A stretch of DNA of 38,735 bases, taken from Acidobacteriota bacterium. Lineage in GTDB: Bacteria > Acidobacteriota > Terriglobia > Acidiferrales > UBA7541. How positions within the stretch are numbered: the first letter of the stretch is position 1; every line of letters begins with the position of its first letter. Location: NCBI GenBank assembly GCA_003223215.1, contig QHYH01000138.1, positions 1 through 38,735 of the forward strand. Direction: 5' to 3'. The translations under genes were made by a program, and so were the position numbers. The notes under the pieces are model-generated. The model had not been told where the DNA came from, made no database searches, and saw only the letters and a program-made list of their open reading frames with translations. Below, one piece after another: positions 16,724-25,310 of the stretch.

Positions 16724-19700
16724 GCCGCTCCTCCGGGCAGTGGGTTTGAATTTCTCGCGAAGGCACTAGCGGGATCATCGGGATCAAGCGATGGCGACTT
16801 GACGCTGGCGCGTTCTTGCACCAAGGAAAACACAAGCGGAACAACGAGAAGTGTAGCAGCTGTAGCAAACAACAAGCCTCCAATGACCGCACGCCCAAGA
16901 GGAGCCGTCTGCTGACTTCCCTCCCCGATGCCCAGAGCCATGGGAACCATTCCAGCAATCATCGCCATGCTGGTCATCAAAATGGGTCTCATACGCGTTC
17001 TCGCTCCATGAATCGCAGCAGCAGTGGAGGTATTTCCTTGCCGACGATATTCCTCCGCAAATGTGACCAACAAAATCGCGTTCGCCACGGCGACGCCGAT
17101 GGCCATAATTGCTCCCATGAACGACTGAATGTTTAGACTCGTGCGAGTAACCAGCAGAACGAAAAGCACTCCACAGATGACCGCAGGGATGGCCGACAGC
17201 ACCACAAACGCGAGCCTGAGTGATTGGAAGTTCGCCGCCAGCAGCAGGTAGATCACAAGAACCGCAAGCAGCAACCCGACGGCAAGGTTGGTCAACGTCT
17301 GCTTCATTGGACCGATTTGCCCTCGGACAGCGACCTTCACTCCGCGAGGCGTAGACCCTGCGCGACTAATCGCGGCGTCCAGCTCGCTCGAAACACGGCC
17401 CAGATCTTCTCCCGAAACATTCGCCGTGAGCGTCACCATTCTCTGTCCGTTCAGCCGATGATACTCGCCAATGACAGTTCCGTAGCCAACTTGGGCCACG
17501 TCTCCCATTAGCGGATGCTCAGCAGCTCCTTGCGTCACCGGGATATGTTCTACGTCTTGAATCGAGGTCACATCGGATTGAGGAACCTGGACCTGCACTT
17601 GATATGCGACTCCCGACTTTGGATCAGCCCAATAGTTCGGCGCGACGAAACGGCTAGAGGACGTGGCCGCAAGGAATGATCGCCCAACACTCCCGGTTGT
17701 AACCCCCAGTTGTCCGGCGCGTTCCCGGTCTACGGTGATGTCTATGCTCGGATAATCGAGAGGTTCGTCATACTGAAGGTCGCGGAGCGCGCGAATCTTG
17801 GCTACTTCCGTGCGAACCTTCGCGGCAAAGGCTCGATTGGCACCGAGGTCAGGCCCGGTCACATTGATTTCCACGGGCGTCGGAGCCCCGAAGTTCATGA
17901 TCTGCGTCACGATGTCTCCAGCTTCAAAAGAAAACTGGCAGCCCGGAAATTTGTCAGGCAAGAGCTTCCGCAACCGTTCCTCGAATTCGTCCATGCGAAT
18001 GTTGGAGTCCGGCTTCAAGGCCACACGCAATACCGCCTCATGCTGACCGCTAGTCCAAAGGTAGATCGTGTTAATGGGATAGTTCGGAGGTGGCGCGCCA
18101 ACGTAGCTCAATGTCACACCGACATTGCCGGGACCGGCCGCTTCCTGAATGGAGTGGAGCACACCAAGCGTGAGTCTTTCCGTGGTTTCCACACGTGTCC
18201 CGATGGGCGCTCGGAACCGCAACAATAGCTGACCGGAGGAGACCCGCGGGAAGATCTCTCTTCCGAGATACGGGCCGAGTAGGACAACCACCAAAATTGA
18301 AGCGAGAACGTAGGCCGAGACCGTAAGTCCCCGTATTGCTGTGAGCCGGTTCAGAACGCGGCCGAGCGTGTTCCGCACTCGGTGGAGCACCGAAGGCGCA
18401 TCCTCTGCTTCCGGTGCATGCTCGCGCAGAATCCACGTTGACAGCACGGGCACAAGAGAACTCGACAACAAGTAAGAGGCGGCCATCGCAAAACCGACCG
18501 CCAGTGAAAGCGGCACGAAGAGCGCGCGCGAGACTCCTGTCATGAAGAACGAAGGAACAAACACCGCGAGAATGCAGAGCATGGCCAGCAGCCGCGGAAT
18601 CTGCACTTCCTTGCTTGCATCCAAAACGGCTATCGCTCTTCCGCGTCCTTGTCCGAGGTGACTGTGAATGTTCTCCATCACCACCGTCGATTCGTCGACG
18701 AGAATCCCGACAGCCAGTGCCAAGCCGCCCAGGGTCATTATGTTGATGGTGTGACCCGCGCCCCACAGGGCTACCACGGCTGTTAGCAGCGCGAATGGAA
18801 TCGTAGTGACAACGATGAACGCGCTCCTCCAGTCGCGAAGGAAGAGCAACACCATCACGCCCGTCAAGATCGCGCCTAAGAGTCCTTCCTTCACGACAGA
18901 TAGCAGAGAGTTCCGAACGTAGGGGGATTGGTCGAATTCATAATCGATCTTGATGTCTTCTGGAACGACGGACTGGAATTGCGCGAGGCTAGCATTGACC
19001 GCATTGACTACACTCAACGTCGAAGCATCGGCGCGCTTCGTCACGGGAATATAAACCGTGCGGCGTCCATTCACTTCGGCATAGCCAGTGATGATGTCGC
19101 TCGAATCCTCTATCGTCCCGACGTCTCTCAAAAAGACTGTCGGTCCGGCTCCCGTGCGGATCGGAAGATTTTGCAAGTCTTTGATATTCGATACGACGGA
19201 ATTGATCGGTGCCAGCCGCAGCAAATCTCCAGTCCGCACATTTCCCGCCGGTACAATCGTGTTCCCCGTGTTCAGCGCCTGGATCACTTCGTCCGGGGCC
19301 ATTCGGTAGGCGCGGAGACGATCCGGGTCGACGCTCACGACAATCGTTCGCGCCGCCCCTCCGAATGGAGGAGGAGCGGAGACTCCGGGCAGAGTTGCGA
19401 AAAGTGGGCGCACGCGGTTTAGCGCCAGGTCTTGGATCTCGGCGACGCTCTTCGTTGTGCTCGAAAAAACCAAGTAGCCGACCGGGACGCTCCCCGCGTC
19501 AAAGCGCATGATAAATGGCGCGACCGTTCCAGGAGGCATGAACGCACGCGCCCGGTCCACGTATCCCACGGTTTGCGCCATGGCCTGGCTCATGTCCGTG
19601 CCTGGATGAAACGTCAGTTTCAACAATCCCACGTTTTGGATGGACTTTGATTCCACTGACTCAATCCCCGTGATGTAGAGGAAGTGATACTCGTAGTAGT

Positions 19701-19893
19701 AAACGAGATAGCCTTCCATCTGCGCTGGCGACATCCCCCCGTATGGCTGTGCTACGTAAATCACCGGCAGATTCAGGTTTGGGAAAATATCAATCGGCAT
19801 GCGCGTGAGGGCGAGAACCGAGCACAAAGCGACGCCAATTACGATGACGACGATGGAGATTGGATTGCGCAGTGCAGCGCGAAGAAGCCACAT
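16720..19893 (-). CDS. RND efflux pump, inner-membrane permease
   Basis: 1057 residues, the normal length for AcrB/CusA-type pumps. TM1 at about 12-30 is followed by a large periplasmic loop, TM2-6 at about 335-490, a second loop and TM8-12 from about 865. The proton-relay region in TM4 reads [17 protein letters not shown] (about 396-412): Asp400-Glu401 replaces the usual Asp-Asp of HAE1 pumps, a variant seen in other Acidobacteria/Bacteroidetes-type permeases. No CusA-like methionine substrate ladder is obvious, so metal versus organic substrate is undecided. AAGGAG, embedded in the end of the TolC-like gene, lies 10 nt before the ATG. Gap to the upstream gene is 2 nt. Confidence 0.94.
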   Translation of the reverse strand: MWLLRAALRNPISIVVIVIGVALCSVLALTRMPIDIFPNLNLPVIYVAQPYGGMSPAQMEGYLVYYYEYHFLYITGIESVESKSIQNVGLLKLTFHPGTDMSQAMAQTVGYVDRARAFMPPGTVAPFIMRFDAGSVPVGYLVFSSTTKSVAEIQDLALNRVRPLFATLPGVSAPPPFGGAARTIVVSVDPDRLRAYRMAPDEVIQALNTGNTIVPAGNVRTGDLLRLAPINSVVSNIKDLQNLPIRTGAGPTVFLRDVGTIEDSSDIITGYAEVNGRRTVYIPVTKRADASTLSVVNAVNASLAQFQSVVPEDIKIDYEFDQSPYVRNSLLSVVKEGLLGAILTGVMVLLFLRDWRSAFIVVTTIPFALLTAVVALWGAGHTINIMTLGGLALAVGILVDESTVVMENIHSHLGQGRGRAIAVLDASKEVQIPRLLAMLCILAVFVPSFFMTGVSRALFVPLSLAVGFAMAASYLLSSSLVPVLSTWILREHAPEAEDAPSVLHRVRNTLGRVLNRLTAIRGLTVSAYVLASILVVVLLGPYLGREIFPRVSSGQLLLRFRAPIGTRVETTERLTLGVLHSIQEAAGPGNVGVTLSYVGAPPPNYPINTIYLWTSGQHEAVLRVALKPDSNIRMDEFEERLRKLLPDKFPGCQFSFEAGDIVTQIMNFGAPTPVEINVTGPDLGANRAFAAKVRTEVAKIRALRDLQYDEPLDYPSIDITVDRERAGQLGVTTGSVGRSFLAATSSSRFVAPNYWADPKSGVAYQVQVQVPQSDVTSIQDVEHIPVTQGAAEHPLMGDVAQVGYGTVIGEYHRLNGQRMVTLTANVSGEDLGRVSSELDAAISRAGSTPRGVKVAVRGQIGPMKQTLTNLAVGLLLAVLVIYLLLAANFQSLRLAFVVLSAIPAVICGVLFVLLVTRTSLNIQSFMGAIMAIGVAVANAILLVTFAEEYRRQGNTSTAAAIHGARTRMRPILMTSMAMIAGMVPMALGIGEGSQQTAPLGRAVIGGLLFATAATLLVVPLVFSLVQERASVKSPSLDPDDPASAFARNSNPLPGGAA

Positions 19894-19895
19894 GG

Positions 19896-21329
19896 CTATG
19901 GCGCTCCTTGTGTTTTGTCATGGAGTGACTGCAGGAAAGGCGCTAGGTCGCCTTGGGCGGCGGCAACTGAAGCGAGATTCTGCCAAACAGCCAGCCGCGC
20001 CAGAGCGTCGTCAATCTCCGCTTGCACGAGAAAACTTTGCGCGTCGGAAACGTCAACGAGAGTCGCGAGCCCGGCTTGATAACGAGCGCGCTCCTGGGTT
20101 TCCGTTGTACGCGCAGCTTCGAGTTCGAGAGGCGTGTTTTCTGCGACTTTTCTGGCGCCATCGAGTGAGGCTTGCGCTTTGTGTAGTTGTCCTGTCAGGT
20201 CTTGCAACGCCTGGTCGTAGCGCGCCTTCTCTGCGCGTTCGTTCGCCGCTTCCACAGCCTTTTTAGACTTGATTGAAAAGATGTCGAATACTGGGAATGT
20301 CACCATCAGCCCGGCTGCCCAGTTCGCGCGATCCGGCCCCAAACCCTCCGTACCTCCGAGAAAATTGCCCGTCGGGTCAACACCACTTCCACGTCCCATG
20401 ACCACCGATTGCAGATACAGCTTCGGGTAATACGAGCGATCGAGCGCGTGGACGAGCGACTGCGACTCTTGGACGCGCGCGCGCTGAACTTCCGCAGCTG
20501 GATTCGCGGAGATAGCGGTTGGTGGTGGAGCAGCCGCGGGTGGCGTGCCCAGCAAAGTGCTTTCCCGAACCTCCACTGCCACATCGGCAATGCCGAGAAT
20601 ATCCGCGAGTTGCGCGCGGCTTGTTGCTTCCTGCTGCTGCGCCCTCGCAAGATTAACTCGCGCGCGGGCAAGCTCCGCATCCGCCCTGGATCCGTCTGCA
20701 CCCGCACGAAGTTGATTGTCAACAAGGACGTGCACGGACTTCGTGAAGGTTTCTCGGCGCTCGACATCCGCCTCGGCGGCACGGACGGTCTTTTCCGCCG
20801 CCAGGAGCGCTAGGTACGCGTTCACCGTGGCAATGCCGACATCCAGCCGTGTCAGGGACGTTTCCACCGACGCGCGGTTTTGAACTGCGCGCGCCGCGTC
20901 CACCCTCGCCCCGCGATACCCGAAGTCGAGTGGCTCCCAGGAAAACAACAATCCACCCGCGCTCCCCCAGGCGCTGCGGTTCGACGTCGCCAGAGGGACC
21001 GGCCCGGTAATCGGTGCAATTACGGAGTTCGGTAGGGTGAGCCCGGTAATATTGTTGTCCGTGGCTCTATTCGACTGCCACAGAACATCGGTCCGAGGCA
21101 GGTAGCTCGTTCGCGCTACAGTTACACCGGCCTCCGCCGAGCGGAGACGTTCGAGCGAAACGCGCACTGCCGGGTAGTTCTTAAGCGCAAAATCCACCGC
21201 TTCTTCGAGCGTAAACACTCTTGTCTTTTGCTGGTCCGATTGCGCTGATGCGGGCACGCTCGCGGCCAGCATCAAAATCACGCTTATCCCCGTTTTCCAA
21301 TACGCCCGATGATTTGCAAACACGTCCAT
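19896..21329 (-). CDS. TolC-family outer-membrane efflux channel
   Basis: About 477 residues. ATG at 21329 has GAGGGAG just upstream and is preferred to a TTG four codons earlier. The signal peptide ([17 protein letters not shown]) precedes two tandem OEP repeats: [20 protein letters not shown] opens repeat 1, and a second set of long Ala/Glu/Arg heptad helices begins at about 265. Conserved [15 protein letters not shown] near the C-terminus matches the family ([16 protein letters not shown]). It forms the trimeric outer-membrane duct of the tripartite pump encoded by the next two genes. It lies 13 nt after the ChrB-like gene. Confidence 0.92.
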   Translation of the reverse strand: MDVFANHRAYWKTGISVILMLAASVPASAQSDQQKTRVFTLEEAVDFALKNYPAVRVSLERLRSAEAGVTVARTSYLPRTDVLWQSNRATDNNITGLTLPNSVIAPITGPVPLATSNRSAWGSAGGLLFSWEPLDFGYRGARVDAARAVQNRASVETSLTRLDVGIATVNAYLALLAAEKTVRAAEADVERRETFTKSVHVLVDNQLRAGADGSRADAELARARVNLARAQQQEATSRAQLADILGIADVAVEVRESTLLGTPPAAAPPPTAISANPAAEVQRARVQESQSLVHALDRSYYPKLYLQSVVMGRGSGVDPTGNFLGGTEGLGPDRANWAAGLMVTFPVFDIFSIKSKKAVEAANERAEKARYDQALQDLTGQLHKAQASLDGARKVAENTPLELEAARTTETQERARYQAGLATLVDVSDAQSFLVQAEIDDALARLAVWQNLASVAAAQGDLAPFLQSLHDKTQGAP

Positions 21330-21342
21330 CTGCTCCCTCAAT

Positions 21343-22278
21343 TCACTTCTGTGGTGCGTGGTAGAGCCCTTCGATGAGTTCTATCCCGCGCTCCAGCAGT
21401 TTGTCGTCCGAGATTCTTTGACGCGCCCAGCCTTTCAATATCTGATCCACGCCGTAACCCTCCTTGCGGCCAAACCGGTCATCCGCGAGATCTGCGTCGT
21501 GAATCATTTGCCCGATCACAGCAACCTTCGGGTCGCGGACGTGAAACTGTTTTGTGAGGGTTTCAAACGTGCAGTCATCGCCGCGATGTCCGAACCCTTC
21601 TTCATGAAACATGTCGAATGGCACGCCGCTAGCCGGCACACGGTCCTCCGGTGCAAAAGCAAACCGTGCTTTGGGGTCGATAAAGTTTCGGATCAGCCAA
21701 GCAGACGCACAGCGATCGACTCCCGGCCTTGGTCTAGTGACCCAGAGCCTGCCCTTGTAGTCCTTCGTGTTGACCTTGCTGATGGGGGCGGCGGACGCTG
21801 GCCCGCGCAATGAGGCCGCGTGCTCTAGTAACTCCTTGACGCGCACTTGCAGGGGACTGTTGAAGAAGTCGACCTCGACAATCTCTTGAAAGCGATTTCG
21901 CAACCGGCCGAGACGCCCACTAGTCTTTCCTTCCACACCTTTCGATGAAAATGCTTGAAGCTCCCGAATCAATTCCTGATATTCCCGCGTGCGCGCTTCC
22001 GAGAAGCGGCCGATCAGTTGAGCCTTTGAGAGGTTGTCGATCGATTCGACGTGAACCACGGATGCGTCGCCTCCGTATTTCCGAATCGCTGTCGCGAGCC
22101 ACTGAAATCTCTCTTCATTGTTGGGATTGTTAGGGAGTAGGTAGCCCGAATTTCCGAGCGGCACGGTTCCGTACCGCTGCAACTTTCGCCAAATCTCTAC
22201 TCTTTGGCTGGCCCGCTTTGTGGGCAGGGTGAAGGTCAGCAGCAGCCATCCATCCATCCGTCCGTTACGTACGGTCAT
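21343..22278 (-). CDS. chrB: ChrB-like chromate-resistance/regulatory protein
   Basis: 311 residues with both ChrB halves: an N-terminal region (about 10-110: WLLLTFTLPTKRASQRVEIW, YGTVPLGNSGYLLPN) and a C-terminal ChrB domain (about 175-305: RLWVTRPRPGVDRCASAWLI, FIDPKARFAF, HRGDDCTFETL, IHDADLADDRFG). In proteobacteria ChrB is a chromate-responsive regulator of chrBACF; the C-terminal domain resembles exported chromate-resistance proteins, but no signal peptide is seen here. His, Cys and Asp in VDRCASAW and HRGDDCTFE are candidate ligands. It is the first gene of the 12-gene cluster. There is no Shine-Dalgarno; the candidate promoter predicts an almost leaderless transcript. No chrA gene is present in the window. 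Confidence 0.85.
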   Translation of the reverse strand: MTVRNGRMDGWLLLTFTLPTKRASQRVEIWRKLQRYGTVPLGNSGYLLPNNPNNEERFQWLATAIRKYGGDASVVHVESIDNLSKAQLIGRFSEARTREYQELIRELQAFSSKGVEGKTSGRLGRLRNRFQEIVEVDFFNSPLQVRVKELLEHAASLRGPASAAPISKVNTKDYKGRLWVTRPRPGVDRCASAWLIRNFIDPKARFAFAPEDRVPASGVPFDMFHEEGFGHRGDDCTFETLTKQFHVRDPKVAVIGQMIHDADLADDRFGRKEGYGVDQILKGWARQRISDDKLLERGIELIEGLYHAPQK

Positions 22279-22287
22279 TTCGATTTG

Positions 22288-22317
22288 ATGTTATGTCTAT
22301 AACTAAGGTTACGTCAA
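22288..22317 (-). promoter_or_regulatory. Candidate promoter and operator of the chrB-led cluster
   Basis: Minus strand: TTGACG (22317-22312), 18-bp spacer, TAACAT (22293-22288). The predicted start of transcription is 2-3 nt before the ChrB ATG at 22278. A palindrome GTTAT-AGAC-ATAAC (22290-22303) overlaps the spacer and -10, well placed for repression. Promoter strength is inferred from consensus only. Confidence 0.5.
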
Positions 22318-22380
22318 GACGGCGAAGTGCGTTGGGACGGGACGCTGGGACATAAATCAGAAGGAGCAACCTCGATGGCG

Positions 22381-22986
22381 CTATTGGATTGAGGAGGTGG
22401 GTGCCCTTCCCTGGCCTACGATCATTAGTCTCTCGCGGAGCGCATGCTCCTGAGCGGCGAGCGGTAGGAACTGTTCATGCCAGAACTGGGCGCGTTCCGC
22501 GTCGGGGAGGCTGGCCATTGCACGGACCACAGAACTTTCTCGTTTCGTGATGTCGTTGATTTGACGGACGAGGGCGATGATCTCCGACATCTTGTCCCAC
22601 GTCTCCGGGTGATGTTTTCCGCGCAGTCGCTGAATATCGAGTAGTCCTCGATGGCTATCGCGCTCCCGAGCGTAGCTGTAGAGATCGCTGAATTTCTTCA
22701 ATTTCTCGTCGTATTCTTTTTGGAGAGGCTCGATTTGCGCGAACGCAGCGATGTAATCGGTCGTTGTCGTCAGGTCCACATCCTTGATGGCAGTGATCCG
22801 AGCTCCTAAGCGTAATAGGTCGGACTGCGTACGTTCGATGTCGGAGGTTAGCCTCCGATCGGTGCGGTCCTGAATCGCCAGAGCGATCGTAACGGTGACG
22901 GCCGCCGCCAGCACGGCAGCGCCGGTCAGGACTGCGTACCTTGGGATCGCCCAGTATTTTCGCCCGTCTGGCATCTGGCCACTCAA
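22381..22986 (-). CDS. Membrane-anchored coiled-coil protein of unknown function
   Basis: 201 residues from a TTG, or 197 from an in-frame ATG at 22974; neither has a strong ribosome binding site. One transmembrane helix (about 18-39, YAVLTGAAVLAAAVTVTIAL) is followed by a charged, heptad-like region (TDRRLTSDIERTQSDLLRLG, YDEKLKKFSDLYSYARER) predicted to be helical. The topology resembles the sensor part of membrane signalling proteins, but there is no output domain. It is on the same strand and 102 bp upstream of the ChrB gene; the ChrB promoter lies between, so they are probably separate units. Family not recognised. Confidence 0.6.
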   Translation of the reverse strand: MSGQMPDGRKYWAIPRYAVLTGAAVLAAAVTVTIALAIQDRTDRRLTSDIERTQSDLLRLGARITAIKDVDLTTTTDYIAAFAQIEPLQKEYDEKLKKFSDLYSYARERDSHRGLLDIQRLRGKHHPETWDKMSEIIALVRQINDITKRESSVVRAMASLPDAERAQFWHEQFLPLAAQEHALRERLMIVGQGRAPTSSIQ

Positions 22987-23281
22987 TAGGATGTCTCACT
23001 CGATTCTAACCTTCCTGCGCGCGGCCTCGTACTGCCCACTGGACCGCAGCCTGTCCACCCAAAGATTTTGCAAGATTATTCGTTTACATTTTCCGTTTTT
23101 GGGCCTCTGAGCATATAGGGGAGTTTTTAGCAGACCATCCCCGTAGGTTGGGTGGAGCCGTCCGACTTCGGTCAGCCACTCTGCCTGATTGCATGCCGCT
23201 CGATAGCTCCACGCTATATCAAGAGCTAGACAGGCTGCAATTCGAGCACACAGTTCACCTGTACCTCTGATCTGAGCCAGA
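22987..23281. other. No supported gene
   Basis: A minus-strand open frame (22996-23334) overlaps the nhaA remnant and has no family resemblance. No tRNA, terminator or repeat was recognised. Confidence 0.4.
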
Positions 23282-23835
23282 TTAAGAGCAATTACCCATT
23301 TCCGGAAACACGAGGCCACTAATAAACAACGCAACTGTAAATCCGATGCCTGCCAAAATACCTACGCCAGCTATCCCAGACCAGGTCAGGCTGTCAGCCA
23401 TATCAGCAATTTTCGAGCGCACAGCTAGAAAAGAGAATAAGACGATTCAATAACACTTTTCCGAGTATCAGACCCAGAAATACACCCAGCGCAATCGGAC
23501 TCGAAATCGCCAGATTCAGTTGCGCCGCGGATAGGGCCACTCCTGCGCTCGCCAAGGCAAACAAGGGAAGAACCTGGAAACACACCCAGGGGTGGATGCC
23601 TGGGTGGATGCCCCTCTCTAGTCGCTCTGCAATGGAATCCGTGGCCCGCACTAGCAGGTCCAATTCTGCCAGCGTGGCCTCCGCAGATGATTTATCATTG
23701 CTCAAGATCTGACTCCGAAAGTTTTTCAGGAGAGGCTGGGCGTTATCAGCCAACTGTTCCGGGGGGCTTTTTGGCCTGAGGGGCGCGACAAGTCCAAGAA
23801 TCACTCCCGCTATCGTTGCGTGTACTCCAGAAAGC
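23282..23835 (-). pseudogene. nhaA: Na+/H+ antiporter NhaA, truncated and frameshifted
   Basis: Clear NhaA C-terminal half: SGVHATIAGVILGLVAPLRP, GIHPWVCFQVLPLFALASAG and SPIALGVFLGLILGK. Just after LGK the frame is lost to a one-base gain (about 23440-23450); the next frame continues IVLFSFLAVRSKIADMADSL and GVGILAGIGFTVALFISGLV to a TAA at 23282. The N-terminal helices with the transport aspartates are missing, as is the last helix. At its 5' break (about 23835) it abuts a plus-strand PAS fragment. Confidence 0.88.
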
Positions 23836-23842
23836 ACGAGAG

Positions 23843-24000
23843 ATGGCTGCCCTGGCTGCGAATTTGAAGCAATCCGAAAAAGCCCTGCGCCAATCGGAGC
23901 AGCGCTACGGGCTGCTCTTCGACCGCAATCTTGCCGGTCTTTTCCACAGCACACTCGACGGACGCATCTTGGATTGCAACGAATCTTTCGCCCGCGAAGC
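23843..24000 (+). pseudogene. PAS-domain fragment (sensor protein remnant)
   Basis: The frame reads LKQSEKALRQSEQRYGLLFD, then RNLAGLFHSTLDGRILDCNE and SFAREA, the characteristic first third of a PAS domain with its preceding helical linker. Similarity ends sharply at about 24000, where a deiodinase-like frame starts. There are no kinase or GGDEF parts nearby. Confidence 0.75.
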
Positions 24001-24276
24001 AACCTCGCAGATAAGATTGTCATCGCGAAGCCAAAGAGCTTCGAGGAGCGCAGCGGGCTTGGTCAAATCTGTGTGGTCAAACTCGGAATCAAATTCCCGG
24101 CAGTGGTAGTCACATTTGACAACGCCACCGAGCGAGCCTACACGCGCTGGCCCGACCGGCTCTACGTGATTGACCGCGATGGCCGCGTGGTGTACAAGTC
24201 GCGCCCAGGGCCTTTCGGCTTTCAGCCGCAGGGTGTCGCAGAGACTCTGCAGAGACTGATTCCCGAGAAACACTGA
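24001..24276 (+). pseudogene. Deiodinase-like (redoxin fold) protein, C-terminal fragment
   Basis: From NLADKIVIAKPKSFEERSG the frame continues LGIKFPAVVVTFDNATERAY, TRWPDRLYVIDRDGRVVYKS and RPGPFGFQP to a natural TGA. This matches the C-terminal half of bacterial type-I iodothyronine-deiodinase-like thioredoxin-fold proteins. The N-terminal half with the active-site Cys/Sec is absent. An in-frame ATG at 23974 lies in the PAS-side sequence and has no ribosome binding site. It ends 26 nt before the next intact gene, so the two were probably once an operon. Confidence 0.78.
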
Positions 24277-24302
24277 GTGAAATCCGAACAGGAGGTAGAA
24301 AC

Positions 24303-24686
24303 ATGAAATTCGTCGGTCTCATTTTAAAGGGATTGCTTTTCGTTCTGCTGACAGCAGCGGTTTTGCTGAAGGCAGCGGACGCGCCAACGGTCACTGTGAA
24401 GGGTTACGTCTTGGACTCCGCCTGCGCGTTCACAAAAGGCCTCAGCAAGCCCATCAGTAAACAATGCGCGACATCCTGCGCGAACACTGGGTCACCGCTC
24501 GTCATTCTCGCTGACGATGGAACCATTTACTGGCCGATTGCTGACACCATGCCGTCGAGTGGTCAGAACCCAAAGCTTCTGCCATTTGCTGGAGGCAAAG
24601 TGACGGCAACCGGTAAGGTTTATCAGCGAGGTGGGTCCAAGGCTATCGTGATTGAGAAGATCGAAGCTCAAGCGGCCCAGAAATAG
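24303..24686 (+). CDS. Small secreted Cys-containing protein, unknown function
   Basis: 127 residues; AGGAGG lies 7 nt before the ATG. The signal peptide (LILKGLLFVLLTAAVLLKAA) leaves a mature domain of about 100 residues that starts VTVKGYVLDSACAF and contains QCATSCANTGSPLVILADDG, then GGKVTATGKVYQRGGSKAIV. The strand pattern suggests a small OB-like barrel; the three Cys could form a disulfide or bind metal. Similar small proteins are common but uncharacterised in Acidobacteria, as I recall. It lies directly behind a deiodinase-like redoxin remnant, a weak hint of a redox or metal role. Confidence 0.75.
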   Translation: MKFVGLILKGLLFVLLTAAVLLKAADAPTVTVKGYVLDSACAFTKGLSKPISKQCATSCANTGSPLVILADDGTIYWPIADTMPSSGQNPKLLPFAGGKVTATGKVYQRGGSKAIVIEKIEAQAAQK

Positions 24687-24827
24687 AGTTCAGGATAACT
24701 TGTCTCAGTTTCGGGGCTCACTCCAAGACCATTTACGTGATGCGCCGTAAGGCTCCGTGTGATTCGTGGTGTCTGGACGGCATACCTCGAGAGGGAGCCC
24801 GGTCGCCATGGCCGGGGGCCTAGTACT
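24687..24827. other. Intergenic; weak hairpin
   Basis: An imperfect GC-rich stem (GCCCGG...CCGGGGGC, about 24799-24821) lies between convergent genes. It has no U-tract, so a terminator is doubtful. Confidence 0.3.
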
Positions 24828-25310
24828 TTATCGGTAGGCGGACTTCAAGTCGCTGTCAAGTTTTCTCAGATTCTTCAGTCTCGTCGCCAGGTGCGGTAGA
24901 TAACTCTCTGGATTCTTCTGCGCCAGCTCGCGATCGATCTTCGGCGCTTCCTCGTATTCCTTCCGGGCTTCCTCCATCCGGCTCTGCTGGCTGTGAAGCT
25001 TCCTCAGGTTGTTCCGCGTCATCGCCCCGTCCGGTAGCTAGGTCCATGGCTTCTTCTGCGCCAGCTTGCGATCGATCCTCGGCGCTTCCTCGTATTCCTT
25101 CCGGGCTTCCTCCATCCGGCTCTGCTGGCTGTGAAGCATCCTCAGGTTGTTCCGCGTCATCGCCCCGTCCGGTAGCTAGGTCCATGGCTTCTTCTGCGCC
25201 AGCTTGCGATCGATCCCCGGCGCTTCCTCGTATTCCTTCCGGGCTTCCTCCATCGGGCTCTGCTGGCTGTGAAGCTTCCTCAGGTTGTTCCGCGTCAGGT
25301 AGATCGTCCG
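24828..25310 (-). pseudogene. Out-of-frame TPR array under the Fic gene
   Basis: In the frame ending at 24828 the DNA encodes tetratricopeptide units of 46 residues: NNLRKLHSQQSRMEEARKEY, EEAPKIDRELAQKNPESYLP, repeated with small changes. A TAG in two units (PWT-stop-LPDGAMTRNNL) breaks this frame. It matches the 46-residue TPR repeats of NB-ARC/CHAT-type proteins, usually NLA.LH..Q.RMEEARKEYEEALKIYRELA. The Fic reading frame passes through the same bases in another phase and stays open. Confidence 0.75.
24845..25300. repeat. Tandem repeat, 138-bp period, three near-identical units plus a partial
   Basis: GCGATCGAT anchors recur at 24930, 25068 and 25206, exactly 138 bp apart, with near-identical flanks. 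A degenerate fourth partial unit extends to about 24845. The period equals 46 codons. Confidence 0.92.

Noticed and set aside
22365-22390. Five-codon plus-strand leader peptide after AAGGAG near 22356
   Set aside because: No plus-strand gene follows, and it overlaps the end of a minus-strand gene.
24799-24821. Rho-independent terminator after the small secreted protein
   Set aside because: The stem is imperfect and not followed by a T-run on either strand.
24845-25300. CRISPR array
   Set aside because: The repeats are contiguous 138-bp units encoding protein repeats, with no unique spacers.
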